Assembly: GCA_963771985.1 (NCBI GenBank)
Contig: CAVYVO010000036.1
Location: forward strand, 1 to 64,000
Length of the DNA: 64,000 nt
Direction: 5' to 3'
Source: Trebonia sp963771985
GTDB lineage: Bacteria; Actinomycetota; Actinomycetes; Streptosporangiales; Streptosporangiaceae
Shown: piece after piece, positions 1 to 9,421 of the stretch
How positions within the stretch are numbered: position 1 is the first letter of the stretch
Layout: every line of letters starts with the position of its first letter
Position numbers and translations under genes: made by a program
The notes under the pieces: generated by a model
The model's database searches: none
Told to the model about the DNA's origin: nothing
What the model saw: only the letters and a program-made list of their open reading frames with translations

Positions 1-122
1 GGGACGTGATGGACGGCTCCGCCAAAATCCTCAAAGAAAACAGGACCGTGCGGAACGGGCCATCACCGGCTGGAACGGCCGCAAACGAATTACGAATGCG
101 GTGCTCTAACCCTTTCCGCTGG

Positions 123-413
123 ATGCCGCTGAAACTCCGGCTCGAGGCCCGTGTCAGTTCGGATTCGCCCGACGCCGTCGGCCGCTTCCTGGTTGGGAAG
201 TTTGGCGCCACGTCGGTCACGCGCGACGGCAGCGACTGGATTGTACGCGCGGAGGTCGAGAGCGCGAGCGCCCGCGACGCGAACCGCGAATTGCTCAGCG
301 AGCTTCGGCGGGTCGAGCGGAAGACCAGGCTCCGCGCCGAGTGGACGGCAGGCGGCTCAGTCGAGCGATTTTTCGATTACGTTCCTAAGGGCACGCGACC
401 GGCCGGTCGGTAA
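123..413 (+). CDS. Hypothetical small protein
   Basis: Open frame of about 96 residues that I do not recognise. It has a mixed alpha/beta look: a strand-like start (LKLRLEARV), charged helical stretches and an Arg/Glu-rich middle, with no signal peptide or membrane segment. I chose the ATG at 123 because the protein looks folded from there. The frame stays open upstream to 6, so a start at 96 or 6 is possible, and no clear ribosome site decides it. It converges on the broken recD2-like gene 56 bp away. It lies in the block of foreign composition and could be a real gene or a chance frame. Confidence 0.35.
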   Translation: MPLKLRLEARVSSDSPDAVGRFLVGKFGATSVTRDGSDWIVRAEVESASARDANRELLSELRRVERKTRLRAEWTAGGSVERFFDYVPKGTRPAGR

Positions 414-469
414 CATCGAGCCAATCGATGGGCGGATGCGATTGGAAGAAAATCCGCTGCCACCATAGC

Positions 470-2684
470 TCAACCCGCCATGCCAATCGGCCGCGAGAGG
501 GACGGGCCGGGACGCAGCCACTCCTGCAGCTTCGACCAACGCCGCCGGCCCGAGACGTTGCGCACCGCGATGGCGACGGCCTTCTTCTGCCCAACCAGAA
601 CGACAAGCCGCTTGCCGCGGGTGACGCCGGTGTAGAGCAAGGTTCCGCTGCAACATGGCGTAGTGCTGCGTCATGACCGGAATCACCACGGCTGGGTATT
701 CCGAGCCTTGGCTCTTGTGGATGCTCGCGGCGTATGCCGGCACTAGAGCGTCGAGCTCGCCAAAGCCATAGGTGACCGAGCGCCCGTCGAAGCTGGCGGT
801 GAGTTTGCCTTCCTCAGGCTCAACGTCCGCCACAAACCCAATGTCGCCGTTGTAGACCTCCTTGTCATAGTCGTTCTCGATCTGCATGACCTTGTCGCCG
901 GGCGCAAAGGTCCAGCCAAATCTCTCGACCTTGCGCTCGCCCGCCGGATTCAATGCGGCCTGGAGTTCAATGTTGAGGGAGCGTGCTCCGACGCCGCCGC
1001 GGTTCATCGGGCAGAGCACCTGGATATCGCGGATTGGATCGAGACCGAAGCGGCGCGGGATGCGGGTTTTGACCAGCTCGATGATGCGCGGAACCGCGGT
1101 CTCGGGATTATCAGCCTCGACAAAATAGAAGTCGCTCTCGGCTTCGGGTTTGCGAAGATCGGGTATGACACCTTGGTTGATGCGGTGGGCATTGACGATG
1201 ATCTGGCTTTGGGCCGCCTGCCGGAATACTTCGGTGAGGCGCACCACCGGCACCGCGCCGGATGAGATGACATCGGCCAGCACTTGGCCGGGACCGAACC
1301 GAGGGAAGCTGGTCGATGTCGCCAACGATCAAGAGGGCGGCCTTGTCGGGCACCGCCTTCATGAGCGCCTGCATCAGCATGACATCGACCATGGAGGTCT
1401 CGTCGACAACCAACAGGTCACAGTCGAGCGGGTTGTCGTCGCCGCGCTTGAAGCCGCCGCCCTTGGGGTCGACCTCCAGCAGCCGGTGGATGGTCTTGGC
1501 CTCGAAGCCGGTCGCCTCGGTCATACGTTTCGCAGCGCGGCCGGTCGGAGCGCACAGCAGAAGGTTGGTGCCCTTCGCCGCGAGGATGCGCAGAATGGCC
1601 TTGACGATGGTTGTTTTGCCAACGCCGGGGCCACCGGTCATGACCAACACCTTGGACATCAGGGCGAGCCGGATCGCGGCGACCTGGCTTTCGGCAAGGG
1701 CAAGACCGATACGCTCCTCGACCCACGGCAGGGCCTTGTCCGGATCGATCCAGGGCCAAGGCAGCTTGCCATTTGCAAGCCGCATCAGCCGCTCGGCGAT
1801 GGTGCGCTCCGCCCGATGCAAGCCGGCCAGAAATACACGGCGTTTCGCCGACCCGGTCGGCGACCACCGTGCCCTCCTGCAGCTCGAGATCGAGCGCAGT
1901 GCGGATGAGCTCCTGCGGCACCTCGAGCAGCTTTTCGGCAAGCGGTATCAGCTCTTCCGTCGGCAAGCCGCAATGTCCCTCGTCCATGGCCTCGGTCAGC
2001 GCATAAGAAATCGCCGGCGCGAACCCGCACCATGGCGGTCTTCTCGATGCCGAGCTTCATCGCGATGGCGTCGGCGGTCTTGAAACCGATGCCGCGAATG
2101 TCGCGCGCCAGGCGATACGGGTTTTCGGTCATGACCTGGATGGCGTCAGGGCCGTAGGTCTTGTAGATGCGCACCGCCCGCGCCGTGCCGACGCCGTGGC
2201 TGTGCAGGAAGACCATGATTTCCCGCACCGCCTTCTGCTCGGCCCAGGCGGCGAGAATGCTGGCAGCGCGAACCGGCCCGATGCCGTCGACCTCGCGCAG
2301 CCGGTCCGGCGTCGCCTCGATCACGTCGAACACCTTCTCGCCGAAGGCGCGCAGAAGCTTCTTGGCGTAGGCCGGGCCGATGCCCCGGATCATGCCGGAC
2401 GAGAGGTACTTCTCGATGCCGTCGGCCGAGGTCGGGGGCGATGTGCGCAGAAACCGCGCCTTGAACTGCTGGCCGTGGGTCCGATCGTTGACCCATTCGC
2501 CTGAAGCGGTGATCCACTCGCCGGCGGCAATGGCCGCGGCATGGCCGACAACGGTCACGACATCACGATGCCCGCGCGCCTTGGCCCGCAGGACGCAAAA
2601 GCCGTTCTCGGCATTATGGTACGTGACGCGCTCGACGAGACCGACAAGAGCCTCCTGCGGCTGATTCGCGGATGGGTGTTTCAT
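470..2684 (-). pseudogene. recD2: RecD2-like ATP-dependent DNA helicase, frameshifted
   Basis: Superfamily 1B 5'-3' DNA helicase of the RecD2 type, which in the family unwinds DNA in repair. Joining frames gives about 738 codons, the usual full length. Order: N-terminal OB-like part, helix-hairpin-helix repeats (GMIRGIGPAYAKKLL, EVDGIGPVRAA, IRGIGFKTADAI), Walker A GGPGVGKTT, Walker B VVDETSMVD, the GDIDQLPSV motif, then the C-terminal motif AASIHKSQGSEYP and TGVTRGK. The frame breaks four times, near 2,030, 1,840, 1,300 and 640, each by a one- or two-base change. The start is the ATG at 2,684. All motifs survive, so this is either a recent pseudogene or an intact gene with sequencing indels. 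Confidence 0.8.
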
Positions 2685-2798
2685 GGCGGCAGAATCACCA
2701 GTTGCGCGAAAGCCATTCTGCTCAAGCCGGCGACCGGGCGGCAGCATCGACACAGGCTGTCGTATTGTCGACCGTCGCAAGCACACCACATAGCGATC

Positions 2799-3128
2799 AT
2801 GTGCGGCAGAGTCATCCAGAGCAGTGGGCCGGTACGTTATGCCATTGTTGACGGCATGAACGTGCGTGACAGTCGCGTACACAATTATCCGCCTCGGTGG
2901 AACGCCGCGCCGAGCCAGGACCTGCTGGTGATCCGGCGTAATCATCAGACCGGCGAGGTGTCCCTCGAGCCCCTGCGCTGGGGTCTCATCCCTTATTGGT
3001 GCCAGGACCCGAAAGGCGGCCGAAGACCGATCAATGCCAAATGTGAGACCGTGCGCAATCTGCCCACCTTTCGGGATGCCTATCGCCGGCGTCGCTGCAT
3101 CGTCCCGGTTGATGGCTTCTTCGAATGG
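2799..3128 (+). pseudogene. SOS response-associated peptidase (SRAP/YedK/HMCES family), 5' part
   Basis: N-terminal half of an SRAP-domain protein, a family that crosslinks to abasic sites in single-stranded DNA through Cys2. The frame starts MCGRV at 2,799, which places the catalytic Cys directly after the removable Met. It continues through the family motifs WGLIPYW, NAKCETV and VPVDGFFEW, the last carrying the catalytic Glu. Similarity stops right after that Trp codon, where a sequence beginning GTGCGAC starts; the frame then runs on unrelated to a stop at 3,215. The conserved C-terminal His region is missing. It is divergent from recD2, and a group II intron probably broke it. Confidence 0.75.
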
Positions 3129-3339
3129 GTGCGACGTGAAAGTCGTTTGTGTGATTGTCCGGCGGCGTCATTTCGGCCGGATCTGCCGTCCCATCGGCAG
3201 TACCCTACGAGGTAGGGCGGCTTGGCAACGGGTCGTCTAAAAACCCTCGGACAATGTATCCCGCCGTCTCACGACGGGTACCGGAACCGTGAGGAGCAGG
3301 TATGTCTGCCAGCATCGAGGCGGATCATGGGGCTAGCAC

Positions 3340-4740
3340 TACTTTGGCAGATTTTTAGTGGCACGGGATTCCCAAATCAGTTTTTCAATGATTCATGGGT
3401 GGTCGGCTTTTGGAGGGGCCGACCATGGTAGGCACAACGTCAAATTGGGAAGACGAGCTTCGAGGATGGCTCAAGCCGTTCTTGGATCGCCTGGGCCATA
3501 AATCGCGGCGGCGAATGTGTCCGCTTTATGTGGCAGGGCTGATCGGACCCGGCGATCGCAAGAGCGTTCAGCCGATGGCGGCGCGGCTTGCGCCTGGCGA
3601 TTACGACCAGCTGCATCATTTTGTTGCGGCTGGCGTCTGGGACGCGGCGCCATTGGAGACGGAGTTGCTCATTCAAGCGGATCGGCTCGTTGGGGGCAAC
3701 GACGCCGTGTTGGTAATCGACGATACGGCGGTGCCGAAGAAGGGCACGCACTCGGTCGGCGTCGCTGCGCAATACGCTTCAGCGCTAGGCAAGACCGCCA
3801 ACTGCCAGATTCTCGGTGTCACTGACGCTCGCCCGCGGCGAAGTTCCGGTGATGGTGGCATTGCGGCTTTTTCTTCCAGACAGTTGGGTCAACGATCGGC
3901 GGCGGCTGAAGCGAGCTGGTGTTCCGGTCGAATATCGAACTGCACAGACAAAGCCCGAGATCGCACTGGCGGAGATTGATCGCTTGATATCGATCGGCGT
4001 GCGCTTCCGCTGTGTGCTGGCGGATGCCGGTTACGGTCTCAGTGCGCCTTTCCGTCAAGGGCTGACGGCCCGCAAGCTTGCCTGGGCAGTTGGCATCCCT
4101 CGTCACCTCAAGGTGTACCCCGTTGGGGTGCAGCTGATTTGGCCAGTGACCAAAGTTCGAGGCCGGCCACGTAAACGGCACGTGCCAGATAGTCTATCGA
4201 CAGCAGCGGCAGACATGCTGCGCAGTGCGCGGTGGAGACTGTGAGTTGGCGCAGCGGTACGAAGGGTCGGCTCAAAGCCCGGTTTGCTGCCGTCCGTGTG
4301 CGTATGCCGACGGTCCTCCCAGCGGATATGGGACAAGGGGCAACAGCATTTCAGGGGACGAGGCTTGGCTGATCGGCCAGGCACGCGCCCCGGGAGAGAA
4401 GAAATACTGTCTCGCCAACTTGCGCCGCCGGAACGGATCTTCGCAGCTTAGCCGCGACGATCAAGGCAGATGGATTTGCGAGCAGGCCGATCAACAGACG
4501 AAGGAGGAACCGGTTCGACGACTTCGAGGGAAGGCTGGCACGGCCTTCATCGTCATGCGCTGACGGCGATGATTGCTTACGCGTTCTCGAACATCGCCGG
4601 CTCAAAAAAGCGAGGCGGAAAAAGGGATCAACGGCCCGCCCGACAACCGACGTTGCCGGTGGTCGCCACGCCATCGTCGACCTCATAATGCGATCAAGTC
4701 CTCAGCGATGCCCGTACTGCTGATCCTGGATCAGCGAGGA
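3340..4740 (+). mobile_element. IS701-type insertion sequence (approximate ends)
   Basis: This element carries one DDE transposase and sits inside the group II intron. The left end lies a little upstream of the transposase start, around the AT-rich stretch at 3,340-3,400. The right end lies shortly after the transposase stop at 4,723. I could not find a convincing pair of terminal inverted repeats or a target duplication, so the ends are estimates from where intron-like sequence resumes. Confidence 0.5.
3425..4723 (+). pseudogene. IS701-family transposase, frameshifted
   Basis: DDE transposase recognisable over its whole length once frames are joined. The N-terminal part WEDELRGWLKPFL is followed by VLVIDDTAVPKKG with the first catalytic Asp, then RCVLADAGYG with the second, and a C-terminal HRHALTAMIAYAF stretch with the catalytic Glu region just before it (KEE in another frame). 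Frame changes occur near 3,815, 4,235 and 4,435, with further disagreement toward the end. Closely similar proteins are common in rhizobia. It begins at an ATG 24 bp after the TGGTCGGCTTTTGGAGG region. It is inactive as read. Confidence 0.75.
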
Positions 4741-4980
4741 AAAGCAGCGTGAGTCCGACTGCCATATCGGGGAAGGCTGGCACGGCTGGGGAAGTGAGCA
4801 GACGATGCACCCAGTCGCTGCGCCGGGGTAGTGGCGACAGCATGTACACACGGGAAGCGTACGCAACACGGGAGGCCCCAAGACGTGGTCAGGAGGATCA
4901 ACCGGACGCCCGCGAGGGATGGGCCGGGCGTCATGGGGCGACGGAGAGGCTTGTATTACCGATGAAGCCGGGTAACGCCG

Positions 4981-5570
4981 GTGGAGGGAAGGGGCCTCAG
5001 TTCAGGACAGACGCAACAAGTAGTGAGGGACAGGGGATTGGGCAACCTAGCAACTCCGAAAAGTGTTCAGAAACTGCAGATGGCGTTACACGCGAAAGCG
5101 AAGACAGAACCTGGCTACCGGTTCTACGCCCTGTACGACAAGATCTTCCGGGAAGACATCCTGGCGCACGCCTATGCTCAGTGTCGCTCGAACAAGGGCG
5201 TACCGGGCGTTGACGGTCAGGACTTTGCGGATGTCGAGGCATACGGGCTCGGGCGGTGGCTGGGGGAACTGGCGTTGGCGCTCAAGGAGGAGACGTACCG
5301 GCCGGATCCGATCAGACGAGTGTATATCCCGAAAGCCAACGGCAACTTAAGGCCGCTGGGCATATCGACCCTGCGTGACCGGACGTGCATGACAGCAGCG
5401 ATGCTGGTGCTCGATCCGATCTTCGAAGCCGATCTTCCACCCGAGCAGTATGCCTACCGTGCAGACCGTAATGCTCAACAGGCAGTGATCGACGTGGAAG
5501 AGACGCTGTTCCTAGATCACCCGGAAGTGGTAGACGCCGACCTTGCGGACTACTTGGAGCGTGCTTCACA
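4981..5570 (+). pseudogene. Group II intron reverse transcriptase/maturase, N-terminal fragment
   Basis: First ~195 residues of an intron-encoded reverse transcriptase. Visible are the N-terminal KIFREDILAHAY region, GVPGVDGQ, the motif YRPDPIRRVYIPKANG, RPLGISTLRDR, and VVDADLADYL. The last carries the first catalytic Asp of the palm. Everything after it is lost: the YADD box, the maturase X domain and any endonuclease. An internal ATG at 5,080 is another possible start. The RT belongs to the group II intron inside the SRAP gene and cannot be active here. The cut coincides with the join to the recombinase. Confidence 0.75.
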
Positions 5571-6609
5571 CTACCCCCGGTCTGTTGGTTGCGCATCGAA
5601 GAGGTCAGGCAGAGCGGCCGGCAGCTTGATTCTCAAGCCTTTTTTGCGCCCGCAGCTGATGTGTACCGCGTGAAGCTCGCCGCGCTTTACACGCTGCAAG
5701 ATCGCCTGGCGCGAGACGCCAAGCAGATGGGTGGCTTTGAGCATCGTCACGTAGCCATCGGGCACTTTTTCCACGAAGCGCGAACGCAGTTCATCCGTGA
5801 GCCGGATGCGCCACGGCGCGCCGGGCGTTACCTGCTCGCCGGCGATAAAACCATCATTGAGCCAGCGATGCAAGGTCGAGGGCGCAACCGCAAGCATTTG
5901 CGCCGCGCGCTCGATGCTCATGCAGTCTCCATCTGGCGTGTGCTCTGCCGGCTCAAAGCACGGGATTTTCCAGTGCGTGCGCAAGCTGCTCACGCGATTG
6001 GCGATGAAGGACAGACCCGTGGCGGTGGTTCGTCCCTGCCGATTGAGGATGCCGGCGATGACGGTATCGGGATAATGTGCAGCGAGGCGACGCACGAGTT
6101 CTATCGTGTCCTCTGCAGTGCGGATCGGCGCCGGGCGCGAGCGCGGCAACGGCACGTCGATCTCGCTGAGCAGACCGCCGCGCCAGCGCAGCGTGAGGTG
6201 CGCGTTGGACGCCTCGCGCTGGACTGTGATGACGACTTCATCGAGCAGAGTGCGCAGCAACTCCTTGCGATCGCGATCGGTGGTGGTGGGCGCAGACCAA
6301 ACGGCGGTGAGATCCTTGCCGAGTGCGAGCAGCGAGTCGCGCTCTTCGCGCGTCAGCACGAGCGGCCACGTGTGTTCGCGACGCGCCAGCTCTGCTTCAG
6401 CGGCCTTGAGCTCGCGCAGGCTGCTTTCCCACTCCGCCTCGAGGCCCCGCGCGACGAGTCGGTTGTCAGGATCGACGGACCGATAGCGGCGTTCGGCCCG
6501 CTGTGCGCCGTAGCGCGCACGTTCGACGTCGCGCCGGAACTGCGCCACGGTGGTCTCGTGATCGGCTTCGAGCTGCTCCGCGGCTTTCAGCGAGGCTTCC
6601 GCCGGACTT
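5571..6609 (-). pseudogene. Large serine recombinase, C-terminal part only
   Basis: About 345 codons of the C-terminal half of a transposon-type serine recombinase. A coiled-coil-like stretch rich in Glu, Arg and Ala comes first (FRRDVERARYGAQRAERRYR), then a segment found after the zinc ribbon in such proteins. Next come two helix-turn-helix-like parts: TVIAGILNRQGR and MSIERAAQMLAVAPSTLHRWL. The N-terminal resolvase domain with the catalytic Ser and the zinc ribbon are missing, because the frame runs directly into pdxS at ~6,610. It ends at a stop at 5,571. The only usable internal start, at 6,548, would give a protein with no catalytic domain. Confidence 0.65.
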
Positions 6610-7368
6610 GAAGATGCCGGAGCCGACGAACACGCCCTCGGCGCCGAGCTGCATCATCATCGCGGCGTCGGCGGGGGTGGCGATGCCGCCGGCGGTGAAC
6701 AGCACGACGGGGAGCTTCCCGGCCTTCGCGACCTCGGCCACGAGGTCGTACGGCGCCTGCAGTTCCTTGGCGGCGGTGAACAGCTCCTCCGGCGGCAGGC
6801 CGGCCAGGCGCTTGATCCCGGCGGACAGCGACCGCATGTGGCGCGTCGCCTCCACGACGTTGCCCGTGCCCGCCTCGCCCTTCGAGCGGATCATCGCGGC
6901 GCCCTCGGTGATACGGCGCAGCGCCTCGCCCAGGTTCGTCGCGCCGCAGACGAACGGCACGGTGAACTTCCACTTGTCCACGTGGTGCGCCTCGTCGGCG
7001 GGCGTCAGCACCTCGGACTCGTCGATGTAGTCGACGCCGATCGCCTGCAGCACCTGGGCCTCGGCGAAATGGCCGATCCGGCACTTGGCCATGACCGGGA
7101 TCGACACCGCGCTGATGATCGAGTCGATCATGTCCGGGTCGCTCATCCGCGCGACGCCGCCCTGCGTGCGGATGTCCGCGGGCACGCGCTCGAGCGCCAT
7201 CACCGCGACCGCGCCGGCGTCTTCGGCGATCTTGGCCTGCTCCGGCGTCACCACGTCCATGATCACGCCGCCCTTGAGCATCTCCGCCATGCCACGCTTG
7301 ACTCGCACGGTGCCCGTCTCCCTCTTTTCATCTTCGGAACGGACCGTGGCGTCTGTCTCGGTGGACAC
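6610..7368 (-). pseudogene. pdxS: Pyridoxal 5'-phosphate synthase subunit PdxS, 3'-truncated
   Basis: PdxS builds pyridoxal 5'-phosphate from ribose 5-phosphate, glyceraldehyde 3-phosphate and ammonia supplied by PdxT. About 252 residues remain of a usual ~300. The family motifs GGVIMDVV, ALERVPADIRTQGG, the catalytic Lys in PVMAKCRIGHF, and GEAGTGNVVEA through VFVGSGIFKSG are visible. It then breaks into recombinase sequence and lacks the C-terminal ~50 residues. The start is a GTG at 7,368 with AGGAGG seven bases upstream. PdxT, normally next, is absent. The cut is an artificial join or an insertion; elsewhere the gene looks intact. Confidence 0.85.
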
Positions 7369-7462
7369 TTCAAAACCTCCTGCTAGGGGCGTTCTCGCTT
7401 ACATGCTAGTGTCTCCGGCCAGCCGGCTCCGCCGCCCGACCTCGCGGGGTGCCATTCCAGGT

Positions 7463-7480
7463 GTCGATTGCGCAATCGAC
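7463..7480. repeat. Palindromic repeat, TGCGCA core (copy 1)
   Basis: Perfect 18-bp palindrome GTCGATTGCGCAATCGAC, about 95 bp upstream of pdxS. It is one member of a family with at least eleven copies in the window. Confidence 0.85.
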
Positions 7481-7529
7481 CCGCCACGCCGGGACGCGGG
7501 ACCGCCGGGGAACGGGGACCACGGGGGAA

Positions 7530-7647
7530 CCGGAGTCTCCGCCGGCACAATGTCGCGCGGAGCGCAGCCGGGAGCATAGGTGCCGGAGACTCCACCGGCA
7601 CAAGGTCGCCGTAGGCAGCCGGGGGGTTCGGGGGGTCGTCCCCCCGG
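7530..7647. repeat. GC-rich composite repeat ending at the LemA-like stop codon
   Basis: Two adjoining copies of a unit built from CCGGCACAAxGTCGC, then GCAGCCGGG, then a run that folds as CCGGGGGG-TCGT-CCCCCCGG. The second copy (7,592-7,647) is complete and touches the stop codon of the gene at 7,648. Similar units lie at 8,178-8,292 and 9,425-9,520, and shorter ones at about 41,829 and 47,061. Confidence 0.75.
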
Positions 7648-8166
7648 CTAGTCGAGCATGTCGTCCATTTCGAAGAACTCTGGCTGGGGGGCGGTGCCGG
7701 GCAGGCGGAAGATGCGGGCGAGGGGGCGGCGCCTGGCGTTGATCGTGCGCGCGGCGACGTCGTTGTAGAACTTGCGGGAGAGGAACACCTGGTGCGCCGC
7801 GCTGTCGAGGTCGGCGACCAGTTCCTTCGCCGACTCCCTGCCCTCCAGCTCCGCGCGGAAGCCGGGCTGGCCGAACGTGGCGCGCAGCGCCCGCGTCAGG
7901 TCGCTTTCCGCGAGGTCGCGCTCGGCCGGGTCGGCGTCCTTCGCGCGACGCGACGCGTCGGCGAGCAGCAGGCTGGTGGCCGGGTCGAGCAGCCCGGACG
8001 ACGCCAGCTCGTAGGCCGCCGAGCTGCGCCGCACCAAGGCCAGGTCGAGCCCGGTGCGGGCGGCTTCCGCCCGGTTGTGCAGCCGGTCCAGGCGGCTGGC
8101 CCGCCAGGAGATGTAGAAGCCCCACAGGACGACGCCCAGGACGACCAGGACGATGAGGGTCCACAT
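7648..8166 (-). CDS. LemA-like or NUDIX-neighbour membrane protein of unknown function
   Basis: A 172-residue protein with one N-terminal membrane helix (WTLIVLVVLGVVLWGFYISW), followed by a soluble helical domain that starts RLDRLHNRAEAARTGLDLAL. The pattern of a membrane anchor plus a helical bundle resembles the LemA group, but I would not assign a function. The start is the ATG at 8,166 with AAAGAGG upstream; the longer frame to 8,244 only reads through a GC-rich repeat. It lies between pdxS and pimA in a conserved actinobacterial neighbourhood. Its stop codon abuts a GC-rich repeat. Confidence 0.65.
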   Translation of the reverse strand: MWTLIVLVVLGVVLWGFYISWRASRLDRLHNRAEAARTGLDLALVRRSSAAYELASSGLLDPATSLLLADASRRAKDADPAERDLAESDLTRALRATFGQPGFRAELEGRESAKELVADLDSAAHQVFLSRKFYNDVAARTINARRRPLARIFRLPGTAPQPEFFEMDDMLD

Positions 8167-8177
8167 CACCGCCTCTT

Positions 8178-8292
8178 TCCGGGGGGGTCTGGGGGGGTCG
8201 TCCCCCTGGCGGAGCCATAACCCCCGGGATAAAGCCACCGGCACAATGTCGCCGCAGGCAGCCGGGGGGTCCGGGGGGTCGTCCCCCCGGGA
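8178..8292. repeat. Two GC-rich repeat copies between pimA and the LemA-like gene
   Basis: The first copy (8,178-8,210) precedes the LemA-like ribosome site. The second (8,235-8,292) is a full composite unit with the CCGGCACAATGTCGCC head, and it ends directly at the pimA stop codon. Confidence 0.75.
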
Positions 8293-8293
8293 A

Positions 8294-9421
8294 TCATTGC
8301 GCGACTCCCACTGTGGTGCGGCCGAGCACGACCGTCTCGTAGACGCTCAGCACCTCGCGCGCGACGACGTCCCAGTCGTAGTCCGCCACCGCGGCGAGCG
8401 CGGCCACCGAGAGCTCGGCGCGGCGCGCCGGGTCGTCGAGCAGCCGCGCGGCCGCCTCGGCCAGGTCTTCGGGGTCGCCGGTGGTGAACAGCTCCCCCGC
8501 CTGGCCGTTGCGCAGCACCTGCCGGAAGGCGTCGATGTCACTGGCGATGATCGGCACCCCGGCCGCCATCGCCTCCGCGGTGACGATGCCGAAGGACTCA
8601 CCGCCCGTGTTCGGCGAGCAGAACACGTCGACCGAGTGCAGGACGCGGACCTTCGCCTCCTCGGTGACCTCGCCGAGGAACACGGCCCTGTCCCTGAGGG
8701 ACGCCGGCAGCTTGTGCCGCTGCTCGTCGGCGTCGCCGGGGCCGGCGATCAGCAGCCGCAGGCCGGCGCGTTCCCCGGCGAGGATCTCGAAGGCCTTGAG
8801 GAGGACGGACAGGCCCTTGCGCGGCTCTTCCATCCGGCCGAGGAATCCGATCGCGCCGCCTTCGCCCGGCCAGCCGTCCAGCGGCTCGGCGTACCGGTAG
8901 CGGCGGGTGGCGACCCCGTTGGGGATCAGCACGGCGTCTCCCCCGAGGTGCTCGACCAGCGTCGTGCGCGCCGCCTCGGACACCGCGATCCGGCCGTCGA
9001 TCTTCTCCAGGGCGCTGCGCAGCACCGGCTGGGTGGCGAGCAGCACGCGCGAGCGGCGCATCGCGGTATGCACCGTAGCCACGATCGGGCCGGACGCCAC
9101 CCAGCAGGCCAGCAGCGACAGGCTCGGCACGGTCGGCTCGTGCACGTGCAGCACGTCGAAGTTGCCGTCCTTGAGCCAGCGGCGGACCCGGCTCACCGAC
9201 AGCGGCCCGAACGCCAGCCGGGCCACCGACCCGTTGTACGGCACGGGCATCGCCTTGCCCGCGGGGACGATGTAGTCCGGCAGCGGCCGGTCGTCATCGG
9301 CGGGGGCGATCACCGACACCTCGTGGCCCATCCCGATGAGGGCCTCGGCCAGGTCCCTGATGTGCTGCTGCACCCCGCCGGGGACGTCCCACGAGTACGG
9401 GCAGGCGATGCCTATCCTCAT
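8294..9421 (-). CDS. pimA: Phosphatidyl-myo-inositol mannosyltransferase PimA
   Basis: GT4-family glycosyltransferase of 375 residues. In the family it adds the first mannose from GDP-mannose to phosphatidylinositol on the cytoplasmic face of the membrane. Visible are the N-terminal Rossmann start MRIGIACPYSWDVPGGVQ, the acceptor-side region HVHEPTVPSLSLLA, the nucleotide-sugar site FLGRMEEPRKGL, and the GT4 signature SPNTGGESFGIVTAEAMAAG with its two Glu residues. Length is normal. Its start overlaps the stop of the upstream acyltransferase (ATGA), and the order pgsA-acyltransferase-pimA is the standard PIM operon, so the assignment is firm. Confidence 0.93.
   Translation of the reverse strand: MRIGIACPYSWDVPGGVQQHIRDLAEALIGMGHEVSVIAPADDDRPLPDYIVPAGKAMPVPYNGSVARLAFGPLSVSRVRRWLKDGNFDVLHVHEPTVPSLSLLACWVASGPIVATVHTAMRRSRVLLATQPVLRSALEKIDGRIAVSEAARTTLVEHLGGDAVLIPNGVATRRYRYAEPLDGWPGEGGAIGFLGRMEEPRKGLSVLLKAFEILAGERAGLRLLIAGPGDADEQRHKLPASLRDRAVFLGEVTEEAKVRVLHSVDVFCSPNTGGESFGIVTAEAMAAGVPIIASDIDAFRQVLRNGQAGELFTTGDPEDLAEAAARLLDDPARRAELSVAALAAVADYDWDVVAREVLSVYETVVLGRTTVGVAQ

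Larger units (their letters stand above)
3129..5560 (+). mobile_element. Group II intron, interrupted by an IS and truncated at its 3' end
   Basis: The segment starts GTGCGAC directly after the SRAP FEW codons, matching the GTGYG start of bacterial group II introns. A reverse transcriptase of the intron-encoded type begins near 4,981. Between them lies an IS701-type transposase, so the intron's structured 5' RNA region (about 3,129-3,340 and about 4,740-4,980) is split. The 3' end, with domains V and VI, is absent because the sequence changes to a serine recombinase at about 5,555-5,571. I infer the intron from its 5' end and its RT. I did not fold the RNA. Confidence 0.55.

Noticed and set aside
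7383..7601. 72-codon minus-strand frame upstream of pdxS
   Set aside because: It reads through a palindrome and a GC-rich repeat, and has no motif. The gap looks like a promoter region plus repeats.
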